Positions 18,989 through 30,606 of a stretch of DNA of 64,000 nt are shown here, piece by piece (positions within the stretch are counted from its first letter, which is position 1; each line of letters opens with the position of its first letter). Made by a program: the position numbers and the translations under genes. The notes beneath the pieces were generated by a model. The model saw only the letters and a list, made by a program, of their open reading frames with translations. It did no database searches and was not told where the DNA came from. The DNA comes from Vandiemenella viatica (lineage: Eukaryota; Arthropoda; Insecta; Orthoptera; Morabidae), in assembly GCA_031002005.1 (NCBI GenBank), contig JARYHS010011408.1, positions 224,047,473 to 224,111,472 on the forward strand, written 5' to 3'.

Positions 18989-20549
18989 GGCGGTCTGAAT
19001 AGTTTGCAAATTCACAACAGACGCCATATGATAGGTCCCTGCAGTACTAGGAGGTCTGAAAGGTTTTTAGGCTTCACCATACATTATTGAAACTTCAACT
19101 AAATTAACAGAAGAGTAACCATCACAAAATTTTCGCATAATTTAATTTTTCGCATTTTCCGACATCATCGTTATCTAATTAGATGCCGAAAACTTTGAAT
19201 GCCGCAAACATTAAGCAAATTTAAATAAAATTTGTGAGTAATGAGTGGCTGAATGTAGGAAATAAATATATTCCCACTAACAAATTGGTGAAGTGGAAGT
19301 TACTGCACTGATTAATGCCAGCTGACGGTTTATTTTCTTGACCACTGTTACTCGCACTATAATCAAAAAACTTTTTTCGAAAATTAATTTTCATGATTTT
19401 ATTCTTGTTACATTTTTCACACATTAGTTCATTACTAAGACGTTAGTTCAGTACCAGAATTTTCATCTATTTTGTAAAGTTTATGGACGTTTATCACAAT
19501 TTGAAATTCCTGTTATGGAGGGTGCACCTCTGTAATAACTTTGAAGATAGTAGGACAAAAGAAAACCTTAAGATTCCTTAGCAGAAGAACACTAGTACAC
19601 CAAAAAGATCTATAGAAATTGTATGGGATGATATTCGCAATGGTTATGTTTTCCCAGTAGAAACTTTAAGAAATAAGAGAAAAGCAAATTCTATACACAG
19701 TACGTCTCTTTCGACATTTATTTATATATTCTAACAGTCTCCTTATTTTCATGTGACAACGAGGAAAAAATAGCCTACTGTGCAAGAGGAGAAATTGTGA
19801 TAGAATGCGTGACACGTAAAAAGTCATGTAATCGTTACAACACATTTTGTTTGCCGAAGTTTGAAGGAGCAGTGCCAATAACAGTTACACGTTTCAGTGG
19901 ACAGCGAGGCTAAAGTCAGAACCGAAGAGTGACTTGCGTAACGTTATGCTGTCTGGCGGGCCAAATAGCGAGCCGTATAACAGGAGACGCGCGCCGTGAT
20001 GAACGAGCAGCGGGCTGGCAGAGTCGACGACCGCGGTCAGACGGCGTGGGCCGTGCCCCAACCTCACAAACCCGCAATCAGTCAGACGAGCCATGAGAAA
20101 GGGGAACTGCTGCGCGACGGCGGGATTAACACCTGCACTTCTTTCCCGGCGCGTTGAGTACTCAGATATTCCTTAAAAAAACAAAATTATCTCGGTTTGT
20201 AACGTGTCCCTGCGACAACCATTTGTGGTACTTATTTGCATAAACTGCATTTCTCTTCATGTCAGTTAAAGGTTATTCCCCTTTAAATGTAAAATACAAG
20301 TTAAGGGTTTTGATCCACTCTTACAACGGCATGCGTGTTACCAGGGCTCTCCTCGCGAGATATGGATGGTGTTCTAGAACAAACTGTGATGATTGAGAGA
20401 GTAAATCCCGTCAATTCATCACCTATGTGTATTTATATTTCCTACTTCATGTTCGACGATGGGTGCAAATAAATTTCTTTCCTAATGGGAGGTGGACTGA
20501 AGTCTTATGCTCTCCTAATTTTTTCTTGAAACTTTGAGTAGACTGAGCA
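18989..20549. other. Unassigned; CpG-rich island at about 19895-20160
   Basis: Inside AT-rich sequence, about 265 bp is strikingly CpG-dense (GGAGACGCGCGCCGTG, GAGTCGACGACCGCGGTC, GGCGTGGGCCGTGCC). It has an open minus-strand frame of 66 codons starting in a fair context (CTCATGGCT at 20094). No paired splice site or family match was seen. It may be an internal promoter, enhancer or alternative exon. Confidence 0.3.
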
Positions 20550-20760
20550 AGGTTAGGGAGCGTTAATTATCTTGCCTTGCATTCACGAGCACGCAGGTTC
20601 GAATCCTCGTCCAGCCATCAAGATGGTTTCTTAAGTCAATACAGGTGAATGCCGGGATGGGTCATTCAAAAACTCTTAGTAGAATTCCTTCCGGTCCTTG
20701 TCGCCAATCTTCTTCCATCTCTATCGAACTCGAGGTCTAAAAAACATAAAACACAAAGCG
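20550..20760 (+). mobile_element. tRNA-derived SINE, diverged
   Basis: B-box GGTTCGAATCCTCGTCCAGCC at about 20597, then CAGGTGAATGCCGGGATGGG, AATTCCTTCCGGTCCTTGTC and a tail near CTCGAGGTCTAAAAAACATAAAA. The middle of the body (gttttccatggtttcc) is deleted. Confidence 0.75.
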
Positions 20761-23721
20761 CGAAAACAAAAAGGATAGCTGCGGCAAATTTTAAGAGACG
20801 CAGTCATTCTTTGGAAAGAATCAGTTCATTCCACAAAATTACTTGATGTCGGCTTGAGTTAAAAGCGTTTAAAATGGTGATGTTCACATTCCAAGAATAG
20901 CCTGCAATCATCCGTTTTCTCCTATTGAGTGGAATCACACCCATTGACATTCATAGTCAGTTGACTGATACATGGGATAACGATTTCATAGACACGAAAA
21001 ATATGCTTGCGTGGAGCAAATCATGGACATCCGGTTGAGGGTAACAGAGATTTTCTACAAAATCGGCACTCATCAGGCTATATGAACACCACTTTGTTAA
21101 AAATTTATTCTTAAAGTTTACACATGAAGTCTTTCTTTAAGACAACGGTCCCTGTCACGAGCTGGCTCTTAATAACGACTTTTCTTAAGGCAGCTCACTC
21201 CGTTATGTGAAGTAATTGCTACACTGAACAGGATCCAGCGCTTGGTTTGGAAATAGCTAGTTCGAGCGCCGTTTGTGGAAGAAATTCTCGTCGTTAAGAA
21301 TTGATCAGCGAGGTAGGAGAGCCATTGTTACGTGATTCCTGATCACCAGATTGGGTAGCAAGTATTTGGTTAAATATCATACTTCTAAAACGCTTTTTAT
21401 GATGACTCCTCCCTCAAACTTGGCCGCCCCCCTTTGTTATCTTTCGGAAGAGTAGTTCTAGACACGCCGGCAACGGAACTCACTTCTATCCCTTCTTTTG
21501 ACTTCATATACACAACACAGATAACACGCTGCATTTAACGACAGCCATTACAGTAATCTACATACGTACGCCAACACTTTGACACATGGATCAAAATTAT
21601 TGGCTACACTACCTCCGTATCTGGCCTAGAATTACTCCCATATGAGTCTCGGACCTGCTGTACGGCGGCACTCCGTACTTACGTCTTCAAGACATCAAAA
21701 TAAAAGTTATTATTTTATTGAGTTACAAACAACAAATTAGCTGCCAAAAATTGTACAAATTAACCACTTTAAATTAATCTCGCCCGGTACTTCGTAACAT
21801 CAAGTACATTTGGTGTTGCACTGATAATCTTTGTTGCAGGATGATGGATGGGTACATAGAGCATTGGAGCATATGTTCCATGGTTTTGTCCTCACAACAT
21901 TCACACTTAATGTTGGTAGAATCAATATAATACCATTTCACCAGATCTGCCTTGTATCTGCCTCCCCGAAGACTGCGATTTTAAATCGATATCAGAAGCA
22001 ATCCGCCGATTCTTGTGCACGTTATAATGACAGTCGAACTTGCGCACCAGAAACATCAGCATGAAAGTATCTCGTCACGTTTCCTACACAGATTTTTTTA
22101 TTATTTTTTATTTTATTCAACTATGAAGGAGCCTCTGCATGGTAAACTTTTTCTAGTCATACCGTTTTTTCTTCAATGGTTTTCCAGTGTCCTGAAGAAA
22201 CGTTCGCAATTGGCATGTGTTTAAGGTGGGAATGTTGGAGGAAATGGGTACGTCTAGAGGAGTATTATACTAAGAAGTGAAAGTGGTTTCACCTTCCCGG
22301 AAAATGTACTTTTTATTTTAAAAAAGTTAGGAGATCTCAGAAGTTTAATCACCTAATAACAACTTCTTCCGGATTTTGAAGATAGGACCGAGAATTCTCT
22401 TAATTCCATGTCGTAATGGTCCCTACACTTCCAAACACGGTTTTAGCGCAGACGGGTAAGCCTGTCCTTGGATGCAGCATACAGTTCCACTCCTTCAGCG
22501 TTAAGGATATTGCTTTCCTACAGAATTTTTATTCCCGACCATACCAAATTTTTGTAAAGGACATTTAATTTTGAAAGAGGTGGACGTTAAGAATAGCTAT
22601 TTAGTTAGTACTGATTCATTGTTCTTGTATGTGCTCCAGTGCGCACCCACTGATTGGTAATACGGAATATGGCACGAGTAGCAGCAAGCAGTTGGAGTGC
22701 TGGGAGGGTGTGCATTGTGAGTTGGGTCTTATTTTGAACTGGGCCCCGGATGTCGGCTGGCCGAGGTCCGGATATAGCGGCGCAGCCCTCAAGAGCGTGT
22801 CGGGTGTGGCTGGGATAGGGAGCACGTGTATGTGTTGACTCAGGCAGTCTGCGCCGGGAAACAAGTGGGCTACTGAGAACTTAAAAGCCACAACTCCCCC
22901 ACACTGAAAAGCTTCGGGATGGGAGGTGCTTCAGTTCGAGACTTAGATTTATACTGCCTTTCTTCCTATACGTCCTAAATTCTTTCGATAGGACATGAGT
23001 TCTAACAAGGGACTGATAATGTTCCTTCTTGCGGATTTATACGGTCTGATATTAATACAGAAAGAACGAATTTTAACAAAGAAATCGACCACAGATTTCG
23101 AAAAAGTTTGATTTTTTTCCCTAAATTTCATCATTCTCTTTTTTCTACAATGATCTGTTTTATGAAGCAATTACATCAGGTTTTGCTTTGAATTAGTTGT
23201 TAGGATTACAATTAATGTGGCTGATATAAAACACACCTAAGAGAGCAAATTAATTTTAATAATTTTATATGTGACGATTTTATCTGTTGGGGGATATCAA
23301 GCAATACTTTTTAAACCCAACACAGGTGGACATGAAAACGAGGAACTTTTAAAAAACACGAATCATATAAAGGTACATAAAAAGGAAATCTCTGAAATTT
23401 TCCAAAGAGATTTGCGAGGATATTTCAGTTCCGATTTTCTTATATCGCAGAGAGAAGAAAAGTAGATCATTCTCTGTCCTTTTTTCTATAGTGCTTTTGC
23501 CACTCTAGTAAGGAACTAACACTGACAGAACCTACAACAAAAAAACAACAAAAAAATGGAAATAACATCTTATATTCAGAAAGGTGAGCTATAAGTTCTG
23601 CTTAGACTATTCTGGTTTTGTTTTTTTCCTAGATCAGTCCACACAGTTACCATTCCCTAGGAGAAGGACAATAGAGACTCCTATCGCCTCCGAAAACTTG
23701 CGATAAATGGGTTTTTCAACT
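20761..23721. other. Unassigned; GC-rich block at about 22640-22880
   Basis: Long intronic stretch. The block at 22640-22880 is GC-rich and open on both strands (69 and 91 codons) but shows no motif, start context or splice pair I can defend. No terminal repeats were found. The open frames at 21831-22064 and 22015-22224 are unsupported. Confidence 0.35.
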
Positions 23722-24195
23722 ACAACAGTTGGAGAGGGAGCAAAAAAGGGTTGCTAGATTTGTTTTTGGAAATTATCACAAAATTCAATCAGTAACAGAT
23801 ATGATAAAGGAGTTGGAATTGGATTCATTGGAAGATAGGAGGATGGTGTAGAGGGTCATGGGAGTGTATAAGTCGTATATTCGTGATGAGGCATGGAAAG
23901 ATACTGGTGTAAAAATGGAAAGTAATACATGGAAGGAAAAAGATGACCAAGACCAGAAGCTGGTACTCGATTTCAGACACAAGGCTGTAGGAAGATTCTC
24001 TTTTTTGGGTAAGGGTGTCAGGGATTGGAATAAGTTACCAAGAGAAACGATGAATAGTTTACCAAAAACGTTGAAACAATTTAAAAATAAAATTTGCTGA
24101 TGGCAAGTCTAGGTGGGTGCAGGAAAGGGGGTAGATGGGTGTCTAGCTAAATAGCCACCTGATTGTGTGCTCCATTGCGATTTAATTAAATACTA
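23722..24195 (+). mobile_element. LINE family B, 3' end of RT ORF and 3' UTR
   Basis: The reading begins QLEREQKRVARFVFGNYH, then QSVTDMIKELELDSLEDRR, a TAG in place of a sense codon, then GVYKSYIRDEAWKDTG and FSFLGKGVRDWNKLP to the natural stop near 24100. The 3' UTR ends CTCCATTGCGATTTAATTAAA, matching the family terminus seen at 193 and 24712. It is 5'-truncated and has one nonsense codon. Confidence 0.8.
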
Positions 24196-24229
24196 AATTA
24201 AATTCTTTCATCCACTTCAGGTAAAAAGT

Positions 24230-24482
24230 AAATTTGGGTGATCGTAATGACCAGATGGCAGGGTTTCTTATCAGCTGCGCAATCCGCCTAGCGTAGCATA
24301 GAAATTCTATCGGATATAAGGGAACCTCCAGTTTAATATGGAATTCGAACCACGGACGCTGTACTAGAAGTGAAGGTTGTGTTAAGGGCCTATGAAAATC
24401 CCAGCCGATACAGGGATTCGTACCATTACCTTTCGGTCTCCAATCAGACGCCTTAGTCACTGAGCCACATGGTCGCTGAACC
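24230..24482 (-). mobile_element. SINE of a second family, tRNA-Arg-like head
   Basis: Read on the minus strand, the head is GACCATGTGGCTCAGTGACT, then AAGGCGTCTGATTGG and GGTACGAATCCCTG. This has the layout of an arginine tRNA (A-box region, anticodon-arm segment, B-box with one change). Nothing downstream matches the main SINE family, so this is a separate tRNA-derived element. The cloverleaf is not intact enough to call a tRNA gene. Confidence 0.55.
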
Positions 24483-24711
24483 CACTTCAGGTGCGGTGCA
24501 TTGTAATTTAAAGACAGAGATATCGTCTAAACAATCTGTCAGCTGGTGGTAAGGAATGTTGATGGTAATCGAGACGTTCCTCGTTTCAATCCAGATCAGT
24601 GCTGAAGCATGTACAGGTTTTTAAGTGAATCTCTACCTCAGAGACAGCTTGCTTTGTGTATCTGAAGTCTGCAAAGCAATCTCATGAGCAAATTAAATAT
24701 TATTTTTTTAA

Positions 24712-25105
24712 AATTTAATTGCAATGGACCACAGGCTCCGATGGCAATTTCCCTACACACCCATCTTCCCCCTATCCTGCGCCCACTTACATTTGCCCTC
24801 TACAAATTTTATTTTTAAATTCTTTCCACGTTTTCGGTAAATAATTCATCATTTCTCTTTGTAACTCATTCCAATCCCTGACACCTCTACCTAAAAAAGA
24901 GAATCTTCCCACACCCTTGTTCCTGAAATCGAGTGCCAGCTTGTGGTCATGGTCATCTTTTCCCTTCCATGCACTACTTTTCATACCTACTCCAATATCT
25001 TTCCACGCCTCATCGCCAGTATACGCCCTCTTCAACCTCCTCCTGTCTTGCAATGAATCCCATTTCAGCTCCTTTATCATATCCGTCACTGATTGCATTC
25101 AATTT
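24712..25105 (-). mobile_element. LINE family B, short 5'-truncated copy, inverted relative to 23722
   Basis: The minus-strand frame is open for about 103 codons: QSVTDMIKELKWDSLQDRRR, AYTGDEAWKDIGVG, FSFLGRGVRDWNELQREMM, KEFKNKICRG and a stop. The family 3' end follows (GGAGCCTGTGGTCCATTGC, then AATTAAA). It lies 516 bp from the plus-strand copy and in opposite orientation, so the two form a long imperfect inverted repeat. Confidence 0.8.
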
Positions 25106-26491
25106 CAGGCAGTTACATTCCATATCTCTGTATCGTTGGCTTAGCACGTTTCGTGCGTGGTGATTGAACCAACTTGTAGATTGAGAAATAATTTAGTTAT
25201 TTTATTATTTTCCTAGACTCTAAGCCTTTCAAAAATAATGGGCTGAATGCCGTTTACTGACAATTCGTCTCTTTGCTGTTGCTTAACCAAATAGAATTGT
25301 TATTATATAACGCTCGTAGAAATGTAAAGAAATGAATTTTTTTAGTTGGCTTAAGTTGGCGAAATCCAAAGACCAGTAAATAAACAAAATAAATGCTCGT
25401 AACCTTGATTATTTTTTAAATGCTGTACGTATTTCGGCTGCAGTCTACGTAGCGATACGGTTGTAACTTCTACTGAATTAACGACGACAGAAGTATGGAA
25501 CGAATAACATTAAAATAAATTAATAATCCCAAATCTTATGCTATACCACATAAAATTAATTTTATTTCTGGTCCAGGCCGCATTTAGCACGGAAAATATG
25601 GAACTACTTCGATGCGCATGAAGTAATAATTTCACTAACGTTGCGTTTATGAAGGCGGCCCAAATTATGTATTAAACTATATTCATCGTGAATTATTCTG
25701 TTAAAAAGTATTTCAGTTGTCGTTTTGGTCCTGCTTGCATTTCAACCTAGCCACAACCTCCAGTAATATTACCGTTCGGAAATCATAGCTTCTATTACCC
25801 ACGAATGAATACATACACTATATGGTGACATAAATTTGACCCACTGGATCTACTTACATTCGGCTGATATGGTGACATCAGTAATAAAAAGTAACTAATA
25901 ATTAGTATGTTAATGAAACGAAATGCATACTTCCATTTCAGTATTTTAGGCAATTCATTTCTTCGTGTTTACTGTAACAGTGACATAGAATATAGCAGAA
26001 ACTTCTACATCGATTATAAATACCTTGTAAGCCCGTCAAAAATTACTTGTGGAACGCAGTATTTTGGCAAATAATTTCTTTGCTAACTAAATACAATTGT
26101 TATTAAATAACCAGTACCGGATTAGCCATATGGCAAGAATTAAATTCTACGGGCCCCGCGCCAGGACCGGCGCTAGGATTCTCGGGGCACGGGGTAAGCA
26201 GGGCCACACCACTAAATTTTTTTAAATTTTTTTTTAATTTTTAACCACTGCCCTGGGCTGTGAAAAGAGGCTGTTTTATTTTACATCATAAACTTTAATA
26301 AATAAAAAAAACGAAGGGCCTCTTTTTCGAATTTCCTACAGTCCCTGCGTTGTTGTAATTCGGCTCTGTAAATAAGGTTCATAACCTTAAAAATGATGTA
26401 ATGTAGATATTTCTTAACTTACTGTATCAGTGGTATCTCTGGATAGAGAATATAGGAAAACATCTATATTGAAAGAATATATATAAATATT
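25106..26491. repeat. Degenerate repeated module (about 40-bp core) in AT-rich sequence
   Basis: The core TTTCTTTGCT...TTAACTAAATA...AATTGTTATTAAATAAC recurs near 25268-25312, 26073-26112 and, beyond the SINE, 26790-26865. A neighbouring block (AACGAAATGCATACTT...TTTCAGTATTTTAG-GCAATTC) recurs near 25915 and 26755. Related sequence in the opposite orientation lies at 38560-38650 and 38785-38815. GGGCCCCGCGCCAGGACCGGCGC at 26151-26173 looks like a hAT-type end, but I found no partner. Confidence 0.5.
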
Positions 26492-26716
26492 TTTTTCACT
26501 TATGGATTTACACCTCGTCGACATCGAAGTCGTTAGAGGCGGGATGGGACTGGGAACAAGGAACGGGAAGGAACTCTGCCATGGCCTCTTGAAGGAAGGA
26601 AGCATCACGGCATTCGCCTGGAGCGATTTGGGGAAACCATGGAAAACCCAAATCTGGATGCCCGCTCCCGAATGCGAGGTCAGAGAGTTAACCGTTCACC
26701 CTCCCAGGCTCGGTAA
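26492..26716 (-). mobile_element. tRNA-derived SINE
   Basis: T-tract, GGATTTACACCTCGTCGACA, GGGAACAAGGAACGGGAAGG, GGGGAAACCATGGAAAACCC and ATCTGGATGCCCG. A small deletion removes the B-box complement before CTCCCGAATGCGAGG, and the copy ends CCCAGGCTCGG. Confidence 0.85.
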
Positions 26717-27299
26717 ATAATAAAAAGCTACTAATAATTCATATGTCGATTTAAACGAAATACATATGTTTCTTTCAGTGTTCTAGCAATTCGTTTCTTC
26801 GCGCTTGCTTAACTAAAGAGAACTGCTATTATATATAGAACTGCTATTAAATAAGGCACATTATCTTAAGTAATATCCCTGATCATTGTTAATTCAGCAA
26901 CGAAGGCGAGGAACGTGACATCACAGCCTTATGGACATGGCTACACAATGGCCAAGCTTAGTTTTTTATTAGTTTTGTTGTGCTTGAATGAATGTAGTTG
27001 ATGCGTAACAGTTTTCTAGGAAAGGATATATAAACAACGCTGTGCATGCGGAAAGAAGTTTGCAAAATTTGTGCAGGTCGTTTGGACGCTCATGTCCGAC
27101 TGGCCCAGTGTGGTCTGGCAGAAGGCCCCGCTCTCGGTGGGCATTTTTAGAAGCAGTTCGTCACTCCTGTAGCCAGCCGCTTCCGCACCCAGCACACAGA
27201 TAACCAAGTAGTGTGACAAGTCGCAAGCTGTCAGCTTCTGCTGCCTTATCACAAAATCCATAATGTAGCCAGTTTATATCTTTGGACAGATACAGTACG
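26717..27299. other. No firm feature
   Basis: AT-rich, then a more GC-balanced block (27040-27260) with an unsupported minus-strand frame of 81 codons. It may belong to the LINE piece that follows. Confidence 0.3.
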
Positions 27300-27600
27300 A
27301 AATGAACGTTTCTTGGAAATACTGGATGAGGAAAGAAGTTTGTGGAAGAGTCTTAAAGAAAGAAGAGACAGGATGACAGGTCACATTTTAAAACATACGT
27401 GATCGGTTAATTTGTTAGTTGAGCGAGCGGTCGAAGGTAAGAGCTGTAGAAGTAGACAAAGATCAAAATATATGCAGCAGATAAATGAGAACATAGGTTG
27501 TAAGGGGCACGTTGAGATGAACAGAAGAGGTTAGCGATGATACAAGGAGATGGAGGATTTCATCAAACCAGCCGAAAGACTGATGTCAGCAAAAATAAAA
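27300..27600 (+). mobile_element. LINE C-terminal coding remnant (third LINE family)
   Basis: In broken frames the plus strand reads RSLWKSLKERRDRMTGHIL, then LVERAVEGKSCRSRQRSKYM, then QQINENIGCKGHVEMNRR, then MEDFIKPAERLMSAK. The order R-x-R-(M/L)-x-GHIL, E-G-K, R-x-R-x-x-x-Y, then a final W/K-rich segment matches the C-terminal tail of many insect endonuclease-reverse transcriptase LINEs. Stops break it and the catalytic domains are missing. Confidence 0.6.
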
Positions 27601-27842
27601 TCTTTCTCTGTATGTTACAGAGGTGCTGATTTTCACTTAACCCTTCACTCACTTGATAAAGCATGTCTAGGAGGTACAACTACGTTTTAGGGACTTAAAG
27701 CGTTGGTAAAAAAATATCGATTTCGTGCATATTTGAACCTTGCTTGTCTATTACAGACTAAACATAATGGTAACGGTAATACGTGGACCCACGAGAGAAA
27801 CCATCAAATCATTTAAGATGTTAAATAGATTTTAAATTTTTG

Positions 27843-28066
27843 GAAGTTATACGGCTCGTCTATGTAGCGGGGAGAGGATTCTTGGTAAGCAACGTGAAGG
27901 ATATCTGCCCATGACCTTTTGAAAGGAACCATCCTGTCATTCACCTGCTAGTGATTTCAGGAATCATGAAAACCCGAAAATTTGGATGGCTAGATTGGGA
28001 TTTGAACCCTTGACCTCCGAATTCCAGGCCCAAACGTTACTTCTCATCCATCCGGAATAGTGCATC
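27843..28066 (-). mobile_element. tRNA-derived SINE, diverged
   Basis: GACCTTTTGAAAGGAACCATCC, TCATGAAAACCCGAAAATTTGG, GATTGGGATTTGAACCC and TTACTTCTCATCCATCCGG, in minus-strand order. Many substitutions mark it as old. Confidence 0.7.
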
Positions 28067-29222
28067 TTGGTCTTTCATCCCATCTTCGTGTTTGTAAACA
28101 TCTAACATTTCTATGGATAGTGCGCCATGTTGACTGCTGAGGTGACATCGCTTCGTCAAGTTAAGGAACTGTCTCAATACCTTCTGGAAATTGGAAAGCG
28201 GTGTAAGCTGAAAGGGTGCAATTATTATTACAATGCAATATTTGTGCTTGAATGGTTAAATGACACAGCAGGAAAAAGGTGCGCAAAATCTACTCATATA
28301 ACAATGACATAGCGTTCAGAAGTTAGAAAGTTCCAGTGATTCCTCGGGCTTGGGTTATTCAGCTAAAATCTGTCCTCACCTAACGATGATAACAGTACAT
28401 ATTTTGAACCGAATTATAATATGTACGATGGTCCTCCGATAAGTTAAAGCTTATCGAACAATCGTGCAAAAACTATAAAGAGGATAATGCTACAGTTCTT
28501 TTTTGACTATTGTCAAATATAACAACATTCCAGAAGGAATATTTGTTATACTAGAAGTCCTGATAGAAAATGATTCCCGAGCAGAAACGACAGCGGAGAG
28601 AAAAACATAGGAAAATTGCGAGTAAAAAATTTCCCACACAATGTTGAATGCTCGTAGTGGGTCTAGGAATGTTCATATATCTGTCAACACTTCTACTCAG
28701 AAATTGAAGATATTTTATTTGAAGTGCCACTGACAATAGACACAAACCATTATTTCACAAAATCACTCACTTATGCCATGCATATGATTTTTGTAACAAT
28801 ACAGTGAAGGAAGCGATAGAAATAAGACTCCATGAAAATACTACAATCGGATTCAATGCCTCATTTTAAGTCAGATTTGGAAGCCGACATATAAACTTGT
28901 TATAACTTACGCGGGTTCATACTACAGTAGCGAATGCTCAAACATTACGTAACAAGGAGAAGCGACATCCAGCTTGACTCCACACCACCACATCTTTTTC
29001 TGAATCCTTGTATATCAAATTTCATTGGCGTTAAGCAAATAGCTTGACCGTGGAAGCAGTGCATGCCTCCGCAATGTGGCGATTTTGAAGCGGCCTGAGA
29101 TCCGAAAAGCTTTTCTCCATGAGAAACGTCTGTCTCGTGAATTTCGTAATATGTGGCCTACTTGTCGAATGTGGCGCCATACAGTAAGAAGATGCCAAAT
29201 ATACAGATAAAAGCTCGCCGTG
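28067..29222. other. No recognised feature
   Basis: AT-rich to 28900, then more balanced. No gene or repeat was recognised before the SINE at 29223. Confidence 0.4.
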
Positions 29223-29474
29223 ACCGAGCGTGGTGGTGTAACGGATAGCGTTCTGGCCTCGCATTCGGGAGGACGGCGGTTCGAATCCCCGTCCGGGCAT
29301 CCAGATTTGGGTTTTCCATGGTTTCCCCAAATCACTCCAGGTGAATGCCGGGATGCTTCCTTCAAAAGGCCATGGCCGAATTCCTTCCCATTCCTTGCCC
29401 CCATCCTTTCCTGTCTCTAAAGACCACGTTGTTAAAAAGGGACGTTAAACTGTTAAAAAAAAAAAAAAAAAAAA
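29223..29474 (+). mobile_element. tRNA-derived SINE, full-length, with clear target-site duplication
   Basis: Essentially identical to the 15523 copy over head and body. Both polymerase III boxes are intact (TGGTGTAACGGATAGCG; GGTTCGAATCC), and a long A-tract ends it. AAAAGCTCGCCGTG occurs immediately upstream (29209-29222) and again after the A-tract (ending 29488), the expected L1-type target duplication. It is among the youngest insertions here. Confidence 0.95.
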
Positions 29475-29488
29475 AAAAGCTCGCCGTG

Positions 29489-30099
29489 CTGGAGCAGTAT
29501 GTTGATATTCAAGCACGAGACTGGCGACAGATATTCTTGCGACCTGAAAGAAGCTTTATTGCCCTCGCCACCTTAGCAATGTCTGCGTTTGAAAAAAAGG
29601 GCGCTGCTACAAGGAAGATAATATCAGATAACCCGATTTTATGAAGCAAGATGGAAACAGAGGTGCACAATACGTGTCCAGATGGGTCACGTGTTGTGAA
29701 GGAGGAAGAGACAGAGGAAAGGACAGATACCAAAAGGGGATGGCTTCACTGTTAAGATGGCAACCATACTGTTCTGCTACTCCCGGCCTGGACCGAGAGC
29801 TCATGGGCGTAACAGGTACCCTGCAGAGTAGATCCGTTGCTGCAGTAACATACCTGTAACTGCAAATCGAGGGTTTCATTAACACCTTGGCCGAACATCA
29901 GACCTGAGGCAGTAGCAGCTTTGAAAAAGTAGTACATGATTGTGTTCTAAGACGGATGCATATAGCCGGATACTAAGGGTCATGAATTCGGTCGTGGCAG
30001 CGCCACTTCCAAGGAGCTCCCCGCGGGCAACTCTCTAGTGGAGAGTGCGTGCCTGCTGAAATGGCGGGTATTTCTTCTGTGTCGTTTCTCTAATTCAAT
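29489..30099. other. Unassigned
   Basis: Balanced composition with no recognised family. The flank continues the pre-insertion site of the SINE. Confidence 0.35.
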
Positions 30100-30606
30100 A
30101 TGGCACAGATGTGCGTTGAATCGTCAAGCTTACCGCCCAGAATTTTCTCACAAAAATGTGCCATTACAGCAATTATGGTCGTTACTACCTGTTTCACCGC
30201 TTTTATTTACTTAGCCACTACTCTTGTCAGTGCGTTTGTCGACGTTACCTTGCGAAATAATCCAATAGGAAGTGAAACATTCCGATTGTATCGGCATGAC
30301 AGCTCTCGCTCAGGAGTGAAAGCCTCCACAGCAGCTGTATCTGCAGCAACCGGTAGTTCTGTGACGGGGACTGCGGACCGCACATGGTCCGGGGTGTTCC
30401 TCGAATTATCCTCCGGAGGCGCAGCCTGTGCGTCGTCCATCATTGTGTCAGATAACGGCGGAGACACCGCCCGCTCGAGACAGAAATACTCCACGGCGTC
30501 TCTCCCCGTCCCGATTATTACTGCAGACAGGCGTCGGAGAGGTAACCGCCTCGTTCTTAATTTGATTTCTTGTAAGGAGGCCAAAACACTGGCTACGGGT
30601 AAGTGA
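30100..30606 (+). CDS. Hypothetical 168-residue ORF with one predicted membrane segment
   Basis: The longest plus-strand open frame not explained by a transposon. It starts M-A-Q-M-C-V. Residues about 21-48 are a hydrophobic stretch (CAITAIMVVTTCF to LVSAFV) that could be a membrane helix or signal anchor. The rest is Ser/Thr/Ala-rich with a basic RRRR near residue 145. The complementary strand is open for 125 codons over much of the same DNA, and the GC content is well above the surroundings. I recognise no family. A decayed transposon ORF is as likely as a gene, and it may be noncoding. Confidence 0.25.
   Translation: MAQMCVESSSLPPRIFSQKCAITAIMVVTTCFTAFIYLATTLVSAFVDVTLRNNPIGSETFRLYRHDSSRSGVKASTAAVSAATGSSVTGTADRTWSGVFLELSSGGAACASSIIVSDNGGDTARSRQKYSTASLPVPIITADRRRRGNRLVLNLISCKEAKTLATGK

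Noticed and set aside
26113..26260. hAT ends suggested by CAGTACCGG and CAGGACCGGCGC
   Set aside because: They look like left termini, but no right terminus or 8-bp duplication was found in the window.
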